A stretch of 64,000 nucleotides of DNA from positions 124,001-188,000 of the forward strand of contig NZ_JABBEA010000009.1 in assembly GCF_012912005.1 (NCBI RefSeq), given 5' to 3'. The translations under genes were made by a program, and so were the position numbers. Of this stretch, positions 17,485-25,074 are shown piece by piece. The DNA comes from Paenibacillus sp. SZ31 (lineage in GTDB: Bacteria > Bacillota > Bacilli > Paenibacillales > Paenibacillaceae). The notes beneath the pieces were generated by a model, which was not told the origin of the DNA, searched no databases, and saw nothing but the letters and a program-made list of their open reading frames with translations. Every line of letters starts with the position of its first letter. Position 1 is the stretch's first letter.

Positions 17485-19182
17485 ATGAGAGGCAAAATGA
17501 AAGGTAATACACCCAAGACGTTTGCAATGTTGATGCTCGCAAGTGCAATGTTGGTCACAGCTGGTTGTGGGAATTCGGGAACCAAAGAGACTTCGGAGTC
17601 CAGCGGAACCGAACCGATCACAGTTACATTCTTCGGGGCGGATGCTAGTCCAACCTGGAACAAGATGCAAGATGCTGTTGGTAAAAAGATTACGGAGCAA
17701 ACTGGCGTTACCATTGAAGCAGAGTATGATGTAAACGATGGTGGTAACCAGAAGATTGCGCTTATGGCTGCTAGTGGTGACTTTCCTGATATGATCTATC
17801 CTAAAGGTAACTTATCTAAGCTTGTGGATGCAGGTGCGATGCTGGATCTCACGGATCTGATTGAGGAGCATGCTCCCAATCTGAAAAAAATCTATGGAGA
17901 ACAGATGAACCGTTTGAAATACAGTCTTGAAGATCAAGCGATATATACCATTCCAACCAATATGGGTGTCGATAATGTTACGTTTGACGCTACAGGTGGA
18001 TTCGAAATTCAGCAAAGAGTATTGAAAGAGCTTGGGTACCCTGAAGTGAAGACACTTGAGGATTACGAGAACGTACTCAGAGCATATTATGAAAAACATC
18101 CAACGATTGATGGTCAGCCAACCATTCCATTGACATTGAATGCAGATGACTGGAAGATCATGATTACGGTAACGAATCCAGCTTTCCAGGCAACAGGTGC
18201 ACCGGATGATGGTGAATATTACATTGACCCTGAAACGTATGAAGCAAAACTACACTACAAACGTCCAGAGGAAAGAGAATATTTCCGTTGGTTGAACAAA
18301 ATGTACAATGAAGGCCTGTTGGACAAAGATGCATTTGTTCAAAAGGATGACCAATATAAGTCTAAAATTGCAAGTGGCCGTGTACTCGGTCTGATTGACC
18401 AAGAGTGGAATTATCAAGAAGCGGAGAACGCACTTAAATCATCGGGCAAAGATGACGCCACATATGCTCACTTCTCTGTATCACTTAACGATGAAATTGT
18501 GGATCACACGTTCCAACCAGCCGGATTTGACGGTTATGGCATCGGGATCACAACTTCTGCCAAAGATCCAGTGCGTATCATCAAATTCATGGATTGGCTT
18601 GCTTCCGATGAAGGCCAGGTATTGAGAAACTGGGGTCTTGAAGGCGAACACTACAACGTAGAAGATGGTCAACGCGTTATCCCAGATGAAGTTCAAGATC
18701 GAAAAACAAATGACAACTCCAATTTCAGCAAGGAAACAGGAATTGGAATGTATAATGTATTTAGTGCAAGATACGGTGACGGTGTGAAAGATTCTACCGA
18801 TAACTACTACACAACGAACTTCCCTGAGCAGATTGTAGCTGGTTACACAGCTGCTGAGAAAGAAACACTGAAAGCTTACGGGATTACGACATGGAAAGAG
18901 TTCTATCCGGCTGAAGAAGATCTGCCAGTTAAGGATTGGGGCGCAGCGTATAACATGTCCGTACCTTCCGGTACAGACTATGAAGTAACTTTCCAGAAAA
19001 CGCAGGATATCATCCGCAAACGGATTCCGGAAGCTGTTCTGACTACACCAGCAAACTTTGATGCAACCTATGATGCTTTACTGGCTGATTTGGACAAAGC
19101 GGGTGCAGTTGAAATGGAGAAACAATTTACGGTTTGGGTTAAGGAACGTGTCTCTCTGTGGACAGGAAAAGACGTAAAATAA
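17485..19182 (+). CDS. Carbohydrate ABC transporter solute-binding lipoprotein, paralog 3
   Basis: This 565-residue receptor has lipobox VTAGC after a start MRGKMKGNTPKTFAML that parallels paralog 2 (MKGKTPKTFAML). The body aligns with paralog 2 over its whole length with only scattered substitutions. GGGGGAA at 17471-17477 supports the ATG at 17485; the ATG at 17497, homologous to the start of paralog 2, is an alternative. The duplication includes the leader, so it happened at the level of the transcription unit. It ends at a strong terminator before the fucosidase promoter. Confidence 0.93.
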   Translation: MRGKMKGNTPKTFAMLMLASAMLVTAGCGNSGTKETSESSGTEPITVTFFGADASPTWNKMQDAVGKKITEQTGVTIEAEYDVNDGGNQKIALMAASGDFPDMIYPKGNLSKLVDAGAMLDLTDLIEEHAPNLKKIYGEQMNRLKYSLEDQAIYTIPTNMGVDNVTFDATGGFEIQQRVLKELGYPEVKTLEDYENVLRAYYEKHPTIDGQPTIPLTLNADDWKIMITVTNPAFQATGAPDDGEYYIDPETYEAKLHYKRPEEREYFRWLNKMYNEGLLDKDAFVQKDDQYKSKIASGRVLGLIDQEWNYQEAENALKSSGKDDATYAHFSVSLNDEIVDHTFQPAGFDGYGIGITTSAKDPVRIIKFMDWLASDEGQVLRNWGLEGEHYNVEDGQRVIPDEVQDRKTNDNSNFSKETGIGMYNVFSARYGDGVKDSTDNYYTTNFPEQIVAGYTAAEKETLKAYGITTWKEFYPAEEDLPVKDWGAAYNMSVPSGTDYEVTFQKTQDIIRKRIPEAVLTTPANFDATYDALLADLDKAGAVEMEKQFTVWVKERVSLWTGKDVK

Positions 19183-19215
19183 TATGGATTGTCTGCAATC
19201 CATGGTTACACAAGG

Positions 19216-19242
19216 AAAGGCCCTACATGGGGCCTTTTTTTT
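19216..19242 (+). terminator. Terminator after receptor paralog 3
   Basis: AAAGGCCC (19216-19223) pairs with GGGCCTTT (19230-19237), followed by a run of T's. Confidence 0.9.
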
Positions 19243-19264
19243 GTGGATGTTGTGATGATTTGCA

Positions 19265-19328
19265 TTGACGCAAATTTTGAAATCACATATAATTTTCTTA
19301 TTGTAAGCACTTACCGAAAACGTTTTAT
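19265..19328 (+). promoter_or_regulatory. Promoter with tandem operators for the GH95/GH1 operon
   Basis: TTGACG (19265-19270), 17 bases, TATAAT (19288-19293), then TGTAAGCACTTACC (19302-19315) directly abutting GAAAACGTTTTAT (19316-19328). The promoter, spacing and operators repeat the module in front of receptor paralog 3. Confidence 0.8.
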
Positions 19329-19371
19329 GTCACCGAGAATAATACAGCTTATTTAGGAACAGGAGCTAATC

Positions 19372-21753
19372 ATGTCCCAACACAACAACCAAACTAAAAT
19401 CAATCGTCTATGGTATCGACAACCGGCAAAACGCTGGGAAGAAGCATTGCCCATCGGAAACGGCCGTCTTGGAGGCATGGTGTACGGTGGCGCAGCAGAT
19501 GAACGAATTCAGCTCAATGAAGATACATTATGGTCAGGATTTCCTCGGGATACGATTCAATACAGTAGTCAGCGGTATTTGAAACAGACACGTGAGTTGA
19601 TTATGGCTGGGCAGTATGGCGAAGCCGAGGATTTATTGAACCGTGAAATGCTGGGTCGTGATGTGGAGGCCTATCAGCCGATGGGTCACTTCCTATTACA
19701 CCATGAGGGTCTGGATGATCTTTCGTATGATTCATTTGAGCGTGAGCTTGATCTGGAATCAGGTATTGCCACCACGGCGTATTCTTGGGAAGGAACTCGT
19801 TATGTACGTGAAGTATATTCCAGCGCTTCGGATGATCTGATGGTCTGCACATTGACTGCTGATCGGAAGGGTGCTGTGAATGTAAGTATTACGCTAGACA
19901 GTCCCCATCCTTATCAGCTTCAGACTTCGGGAGATGCACTCACCATGTTCAGTCGGTGCCCAAGTCATGTGGAGTCCAATTACTTCAGGGATCACCCGGA
20001 ATCCGTTATCTATGAGGAGGATCGGGGAACCGCTTATGCTGTGCGTGTGGCAGTTACGGCAACAGGCGAGCAGGCCAAGGTCACCAATCTGGAAGGCAAG
20101 CTGCATATTCAGGGTGCTGATCAGGTTGTTTTCCATCTGGCGGCGGCTACGTCTTTTGAAAGTTACGATGTGTTGCCTGTGAAGGACAACCTGGTGCTGG
20201 AAAAGGAATGCAGGGATACGATCTCCAAAGCAATCGCACATGGTACGGAAGCCCTTCGTGAACGACATGTAGAAGATCATAACGCTTTGTTTAACAGAGT
20301 CTCTATTGATCTCGGTGTATCGGCTAACGCCGAATTGCCTACGGATGAGCGGCTTCAGGCCTATCAGGCAGGGGATCAAGACCCTGGGCTGGAGGCACTT
20401 TATTTTCAATATGGAAGATATCTGTTAATGGCGAGTTCGCGCCCGGGAAGCCAGCCTGCCAATCTGCAGGGAATATGGAACCATCAGGTGGAGCCGCCAT
20501 GGCACAGTGATTACACGATCAACATCAACACCGAAATGAACTACTGGCCGGCAGAAGTGTGCAATCTCAGTGAATGTCATGAGCCATTGTTTGATATGCT
20601 GACGGATCTCAGTGATACAGGACGCCGAACAGCGCGGATTCTGTATGGAGCTCGTGGATGGACTGCCCATCATAACGTGGATATCTGGAGAACCTCGACA
20701 CCGACAGGCGGTGATGCAAGCTGGGCTTTCTGGCCGATGGGTGGCGTGTGGCTGACCTCGCATCTATGGGAGCATTACCAATTTACCGGGGATCAGCGTT
20801 TTCTTGAGGAACGTGCATATCCGATCATGAAAGAGGCTGCACTCTTCTGTCTCGACTGGCTGGTGGAAGGAGCAGACGGTTATCTGGTGACGATCCCATC
20901 CACATCACCCGAGAACAAGTTCCTTACGGAAACTGGAGAGGCACGCAGTATATCCATGGCTTCAACGATGGATATGAGCTTGATTCGTGAACTGTTCAGC
21001 CGCTGTATTGAGGCCTCGAAGCAACTAAATATAGATGAGTCGTTGGCAAGCGAGTGGAGTGAGGCTCTGGGCAAACTCTATCCATTCCGAATTGGGAGCG
21101 AAGGACAATTGCTGGAGTGGTTTAAGGATTTTGCCGAATCCGAGCCAGGGCATCGTCACGTCTCCCATCTGTATGGACTGTATCCGGGAGAGCAGATCAA
21201 TCGAGTGCACACACCGGAACTTGTGGAAGCTGCAAGGGTATCGCTTGAACGTCGTATTTCACAAGGGGGCGGGCATACAGGATGGAGCTGTGCATGGTTG
21301 ATCAACCTGTATGCACGACTGTTGGATAGCAGCCAGGCACATCAGTTTGTGCGTACGTTGCTGGCCCGATCCACACATCCGAATCTGTTTGACGATCATC
21401 CGCCGTTCCAGATCGATGGTAACTTTGGAGGCACGGCTGGTATGGCCGAGATGTTGTTGCAGAGTCACTTGAACGAGTTACATTTACTTCCGGCATTGCC
21501 TGACCTCTGGACTCAAGGGCGTGTGGAAGGGCTTCGTGCAAGAGGTGGCTATACAGTGGGCATAACATGGGCGGACAACAAGCTTGTGTCAGCGGTCATC
21601 AAGGCAGACCGAAGTGACTCGCTGACCATTCGCAGTGCTCATCCGCTGCGTGTAGAAGGAAATGAACAAGCCAAGGCAGAGCTTACGCCTCAGGGCGATT
21701 ATGTAATTATTTTAACCATGACCGCAGGACAGACGATCCGCGTGTCATCATGA
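19372..21753 (+). CDS. Glycoside hydrolase family 95 (alpha-L-fucosidase type)
   Basis: This 793-residue protein is full length for GH95. It opens with the family signature WYRQPAKRWEEALPIGNGRLGGMVYGG (key residues PIGNGRLGG), followed by NEDTLWSG. The helical barrel carries NINTEMNYWP (N384 and N386, equivalent to the catalytic asparagines of the Bifidobacterium 1,2-alpha-L-fucosidase), SPENKF (E514, proposed acid) and DGNFGG (D682). All proposed catalytic residues are present. No signal peptide is seen, so it is cytoplasmic. GH95 enzymes remove alpha-1,2-linked fucose, or L-galactose in some plant-polymer enzymes. It shares an operon with the GH1 gene, 16 bp apart. Confidence 0.9.
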   Translation: MSQHNNQTKINRLWYRQPAKRWEEALPIGNGRLGGMVYGGAADERIQLNEDTLWSGFPRDTIQYSSQRYLKQTRELIMAGQYGEAEDLLNREMLGRDVEAYQPMGHFLLHHEGLDDLSYDSFERELDLESGIATTAYSWEGTRYVREVYSSASDDLMVCTLTADRKGAVNVSITLDSPHPYQLQTSGDALTMFSRCPSHVESNYFRDHPESVIYEEDRGTAYAVRVAVTATGEQAKVTNLEGKLHIQGADQVVFHLAAATSFESYDVLPVKDNLVLEKECRDTISKAIAHGTEALRERHVEDHNALFNRVSIDLGVSANAELPTDERLQAYQAGDQDPGLEALYFQYGRYLLMASSRPGSQPANLQGIWNHQVEPPWHSDYTININTEMNYWPAEVCNLSECHEPLFDMLTDLSDTGRRTARILYGARGWTAHHNVDIWRTSTPTGGDASWAFWPMGGVWLTSHLWEHYQFTGDQRFLEERAYPIMKEAALFCLDWLVEGADGYLVTIPSTSPENKFLTETGEARSISMASTMDMSLIRELFSRCIEASKQLNIDESLASEWSEALGKLYPFRIGSEGQLLEWFKDFAESEPGHRHVSHLYGLYPGEQINRVHTPELVEAARVSLERRISQGGGHTGWSCAWLINLYARLLDSSQAHQFVRTLLARSTHPNLFDDHPPFQIDGNFGGTAGMAEMLLQSHLNELHLLPALPDLWTQGRVEGLRARGGYTVGITWADNKLVSAVIKADRSDSLTIRSAHPLRVEGNEQAKAELTPQGDYVIILTMTAGQTIRVSS

Positions 21754-21769
21754 GACGGAGGAGTAAACC

Positions 21770-23131
21770 ATGACCATTTTTAAATTTCCGCAAGATTTTC
21801 GCTGGGGTACAGCAACAGCTTCCTATCAAATAGAAGGAGCGGCACAGGAAGGTGGACGTGGAGTATCCATCTGGGATACGTTTGCACGCACTCCTGGCAA
21901 AGTATATAACGGAGATAATGGAGATGTCGCGTGTGATAGTTACCATCGGTATGAGGAAGACATCGAACTGATGAAGAAACTCGGGATTAATACATACCGG
22001 TTCTCCATTGCCTGGCCGCGTATTATTCCTGACGGAGATGGTGAGATCAATCGGGAAGGTCTGGACTTCTACCATCGCTTCGTGGATGCATTGATCGAGG
22101 CTGGAATTGAACCGTTCCTCACACTGTATCACTGGGATCTTCCGCAAACGCTGGAGGATGACGGAGGCTGGGGCAATCGCAGAACTGTGGATGCTTTTGT
22201 GAAATATGCTGAAGTGATCTTCAAAGAATTCTCTGGCAAAATCAACTTCTGGCTGACATTCAACGAACCATGGTGTATCGCGTTCCTGTCGAACCTTCTT
22301 GGGATTCATGCGCCAGGAAACAAAGACCTGCAAACGTCAATCAATGTGGCTCATGGATTGCTGGTTGCTCACGGTAAAGCCGTTCAATCCTTCCGTCGCT
22401 TGGGTATAACCGGACAGATCGGTATTGCTCCGAACGTATGCTGGGCTGAGCCGTACAGCAAATCTCCTGAGGACCAGGCTGCGTGTGATCGATCAATCGC
22501 GCTCAATACCGATTGGTTCCTCGACCCGATCTACAAAGGCTCCTATCCGCAGTTTATGGTGGACTGGTTCGCAGAAGCGGGAGCTACCGTGCCAATACAG
22601 GAAGGTGACATGGAGATTATCTCGCAACCGATCGATCTACTGGGCATTAACTACTACACCATGGGGATCAATCGTTTCAATCCGGAAGCAGGTGCTCTGC
22701 AGTCGGAAGAAGTCGATATGGGATTGACCAAAACCGATATTGGCTGGCCCGTGGAATCACGCGGTTTGTATGAATTCATGCACTACTTGCAGAAGTACGG
22801 CAATGTGGATGTATATATCACGGAGAATGGTGCCTGCATCAATGATGATCTGGAGAATGGCAAAATTAATGATGATCGCCGGATTGCATATTATGAACAG
22901 CACTTGGCTCAGATACACCGCATCATTAATGACGGCATTAACCTGAAAGGGTACATGGCATGGTCACTCATGGATAATTTCGAATGGGCAGAAGGCTACC
23001 GGATGCGTTTCGGTCTCGTTCATATGGATTATCGTTCACTTGTGAGAACGCCGAAGGAGAGCTATTACTGGTATCAGAATGTCATTAAGAATAATTGGCT
23101 GGAAACACGGAACGAACATAATCCCCAATAG
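21770..23131 (+). CDS. Glycoside hydrolase family 1 beta-glucosidase
   Basis: This 453-residue GH1 enzyme begins with FPQDFRWGTATASYQIEGA, with the conserved QIEGA contact. The acid/base is E166 in TFNEPW and the nucleophile is E352 in ITENGA. The length and the absence of a 6-phospho-binding signature (SxxxKxY) favour a plain beta-glucosidase or beta-galactosidase over a phospho-beta-glucosidase. It is cytoplasmic, with no signal peptide. GGAGG stands upstream of the ATG. Together with GH95 and GH2 it could finish breakdown of a fucosylated oligosaccharide after uptake. Confidence 0.92.
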   Translation: MTIFKFPQDFRWGTATASYQIEGAAQEGGRGVSIWDTFARTPGKVYNGDNGDVACDSYHRYEEDIELMKKLGINTYRFSIAWPRIIPDGDGEINREGLDFYHRFVDALIEAGIEPFLTLYHWDLPQTLEDDGGWGNRRTVDAFVKYAEVIFKEFSGKINFWLTFNEPWCIAFLSNLLGIHAPGNKDLQTSINVAHGLLVAHGKAVQSFRRLGITGQIGIAPNVCWAEPYSKSPEDQAACDRSIALNTDWFLDPIYKGSYPQFMVDWFAEAGATVPIQEGDMEIISQPIDLLGINYYTMGINRFNPEAGALQSEEVDMGLTKTDIGWPVESRGLYEFMHYLQKYGNVDVYITENGACINDDLENGKINDDRRIAYYEQHLAQIHRIINDGINLKGYMAWSLMDNFEWAEGYRMRFGLVHMDYRSLVRTPKESYYWYQNVIKNNWLETRNEHNPQ

Positions 23132-23201
23132 AATGGGTGGCAGCTTTTAAGCGAAAAGCAAGCAGGTCCTGATTATACATGGATATCTTATTCAAAAAGA
23201 G

Positions 23202-23243
23202 AAAGACGGTAGCATTGGAGTATTCCGATGTGCCGTCTTTTTT
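23202..23243 (+). terminator. Terminator of the GH95/GH1 operon
   Basis: AAAGACGG and CCGTCTTT form the base of an interrupted stem that includes GCAT/ATGT and TGGA/TTCC segments. A T run follows. Nothing else was recognised between here and the promoter at 23421. Confidence 0.8.
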
Positions 23244-23420
23244 GTGTTTTATTACAGGTGAAAATGATGAGATCATAAAGGTTTGATCAGGTCAAGTGTA
23301 GTTCCTGTTATGAAGAGGCTATTTTTGGGTTATAAGAAGTAAGGAAGAAACGAATAATGTTTTGTCAACGGGTGAATTTAAAATAAAGTGTCCAAATTGC
23401 GAAGAAAATTTGAACATTTG

Positions 23421-23474
23421 TTGACTAAAAATCATACTGATGTGGTATATTGGTATAAGGAAAGCACTTACAAA
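23421..23474 (+). promoter_or_regulatory. Promoter and cre-like site for the small membrane protein gene
   Basis: TTGACT (23421-23426) is followed by TATATT (23446-23451, 19-base spacing; a 17-base alternative is GGTATA). GGAAAGCACTTACAAA (about 23459-23474) matches the AAGCACTTAC operator core used in the glycan locus, in the same position relative to the promoter. Confidence 0.55.
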
Positions 23475-23496
23475 AAGGGAAAAGGAAGTGTTTACT

Positions 23497-23760
23497 ATGG
23501 CATCGAAGACAGCAATGGTTAGCCAATTGGAGCGCAAAGACAAAAATATGCGGCGCGCCGTCTTGACGATGACAGTTCTGGCATGGGTCGCACTCATTAC
23601 GGGAGTGGTCATGTGTCTGATCAATCTGAATGATTTTAATGATCGTAATCTTGGCTTGATGGTCGGTATTGGATTCCTTGTAGGTAGTGTGTTTATCTAC
23701 GTTATTGCCAAAGCGATAGGCCTTGTTCATACACGCCGGGAAGACGAAGGCGCCGATTGA
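23497..23760 (+). CDS. Small two-helix membrane protein, function unknown
   Basis: This 87-residue protein has a charged N-terminus (about 20 residues), two hydrophobic helices (about residues 24-44 and 53-74) and a charged tail rich in R, E and D. Both ends are probably cytoplasmic. I do not recognise the family. The ATG at 23497 is chosen because AAAAGGAAG lies about 8 bases upstream; a longer frame opens at 23440 but would start inside the promoter. It is a single-gene unit with its own promoter, cre-like site and terminator, between the glycan locus and the qox operon. A link to either is unproven. Confidence 0.7.
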   Translation: MASKTAMVSQLERKDKNMRRAVLTMTVLAWVALITGVVMCLINLNDFNDRNLGLMVGIGFLVGSVFIYVIAKAIGLVHTRREDEGAD

Positions 23761-23825
23761 TTATAATCCTGCGTTAATTCGTTCATAATAAGACTGGATA
23801 AGTACCCGGAATCCAGTCAATAAAG

Positions 23826-23875
23826 CCCTTTGCGGATTCGTTGACACTGTTCAACGGGACTGCAAAGGGTTTTAT
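23826..23875 (+). terminator. Terminator after the small membrane protein gene
   Basis: CCCTTTGC (23826-23833) with GCAAAGGG (23862-23869) encloses a second stem, CGTTGA (23839-23844) with TCAACG (23851-23856). It is followed by TTTTA. Confidence 0.8.
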
Positions 23876-23974
23876 TCTGTGACTTGATGTGTAAAGATTA
23901 CAATAAGCAAATATCAACCACGCAAGCGATTTGTGAGAAAAAATTCACACATTTAAGGTGTAAAATCGACAAAT

Positions 23975-24038
23975 TTGTTAACAAGAACAAAAAAGTTGTT
24001 CATTTCTGATATCTTTAGTAGGAAGAGAGTAGTATACT
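23975..24038 (+). promoter_or_regulatory. qox leader with two palindromes and a -10
   Basis: TTGTTAACAA (23975-23984) is a perfect 10-bp palindrome immediately followed by the dyad GAACAA-N5-TTGTTC (23985-24001). A TATACT -10 candidate lies at 24033-24038, with no good -35. These dyads are plausible regulator sites for the oxidase operon; I cannot name the protein. Confidence 0.4.
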
Positions 24039-24078
24039 GATTTTTCAGTATGAGCGAATTTAAGGAGAGGGGATCAAA

Positions 24079-25053
24079 ATGAACAAGAAACCTAGGTCGC
24101 TAATCCGGATTATCATTCCGGTTGTCCTGACGTTGGTTACAATTGCATTGATTGTCTGGCCAATGCTGGCAGGCGGGCAGTACGTTGTTCTGGATCCGAA
24201 GGGGCCGATTGGCGCTTCGCAGAGAGATTTGATTGTCATCTCGACAATTTTGTGTGCTGTCATCATTGTGCCAGTACTCATTTTGTCTGCCGTAATCGTA
24301 TGGCGTTACCGCGACAAGCCGGATAACAAAGCTGCTTATGAGCCTAACTGGTCTCATAGTACGAAGGCGGAGGCAATCTGGTGGACGGTTCCAATTATCA
24401 TTATTGGACTGCTTGCCATTGTTACTGTTCGTTACACGTATGATCTGGAGCCTTCGAAGCCGTTGGCTCACGAGAAAGCACCAATTACGATCCAAGTGTC
24501 TTCACTGGATTGGAAATGGCTGTTTATGTATCCTGAGCAAGGGATTGCAACGGTCAACACGCTGAATATTCCGGCAGACCGGCCCGTGAAATTTGAACTC
24601 ACTGCGGATTCACCGATGAACTCATTCTGGATTCCGCAACTTGGAGGACAGATTTATACGATGTCGGGTATGGCGATGACCTTGTATCTGCAGGCAGATC
24701 ATGAAGGTAAGTACTGGGGGTCAGGCGCTAACTTCACAGGTGAGCATTTTGGAGAAATGCGTTTTGATGTGAATGCTACATCGGACGAAGATTTTGACAA
24801 ATGGGTAGCTGAAGTGAAACAAAGTTCCCAGGAATTGACCACAGAAGGTTACAATGCACTGGCTGAACCAGGAACAAGCAATGTTGCTTATTATTCTGCC
24901 TTCCCAGAAGGATTGTTCCAAAATATTGTGACCAAGTATGTAGTAGATGGTCAAAGTGCTCACAGTAAGCATGGAACTTCAAGCGAAGCTTCTGGAGCCA
25001 TTCAAAATGCAACTGATACGTCCAATCAAGACGAGGACAAGAGTGCTAACTAA
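24079..25053 (+). CDS. qoxA: Cytochrome aa3/bo3-type quinol oxidase subunit II
   Basis: This 324-residue subunit has two transmembrane helices (about residues 10-30 and 50-75) and a cupredoxin domain outside the membrane. The junction VLDPKGPIGASQRDLI and the KAEAIWWTVPIIII segment are typical of QoxA/CyoA. The CuA ligands (CxxxC) of cytochrome c oxidases are missing, which marks it as a quinol oxidase subunit. The lipobox cysteine usual before the LDPKGP segment is also missing: the sequence there is LAGGQYVVLDPKG. AAGGAGAGGGG precedes the ATG. First gene of qoxABCD. Confidence 0.92.
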   Translation: MNKKPRSLIRIIIPVVLTLVTIALIVWPMLAGGQYVVLDPKGPIGASQRDLIVISTILCAVIIVPVLILSAVIVWRYRDKPDNKAAYEPNWSHSTKAEAIWWTVPIIIIGLLAIVTVRYTYDLEPSKPLAHEKAPITIQVSSLDWKWLFMYPEQGIATVNTLNIPADRPVKFELTADSPMNSFWIPQLGGQIYTMSGMAMTLYLQADHEGKYWGSGANFTGEHFGEMRFDVNATSDEDFDKWVAEVKQSSQELTTEGYNALAEPGTSNVAYYSAFPEGLFQNIVTKYVVDGQSAHSKHGTSSEASGAIQNATDTSNQDEDKSAN

Positions 25054-25074
25054 AGATTCGAAAGGAGGCCCCCA

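Noticed and set aside
23931..23949. Rex-like site (TTGTGA...TCACAC) upstream of qoxABCD
   Set aside because: The half-sites are separated by 8 bases, not the 6 of the Rex consensus, and the right half ends in C instead of A. It is not strong enough to call.
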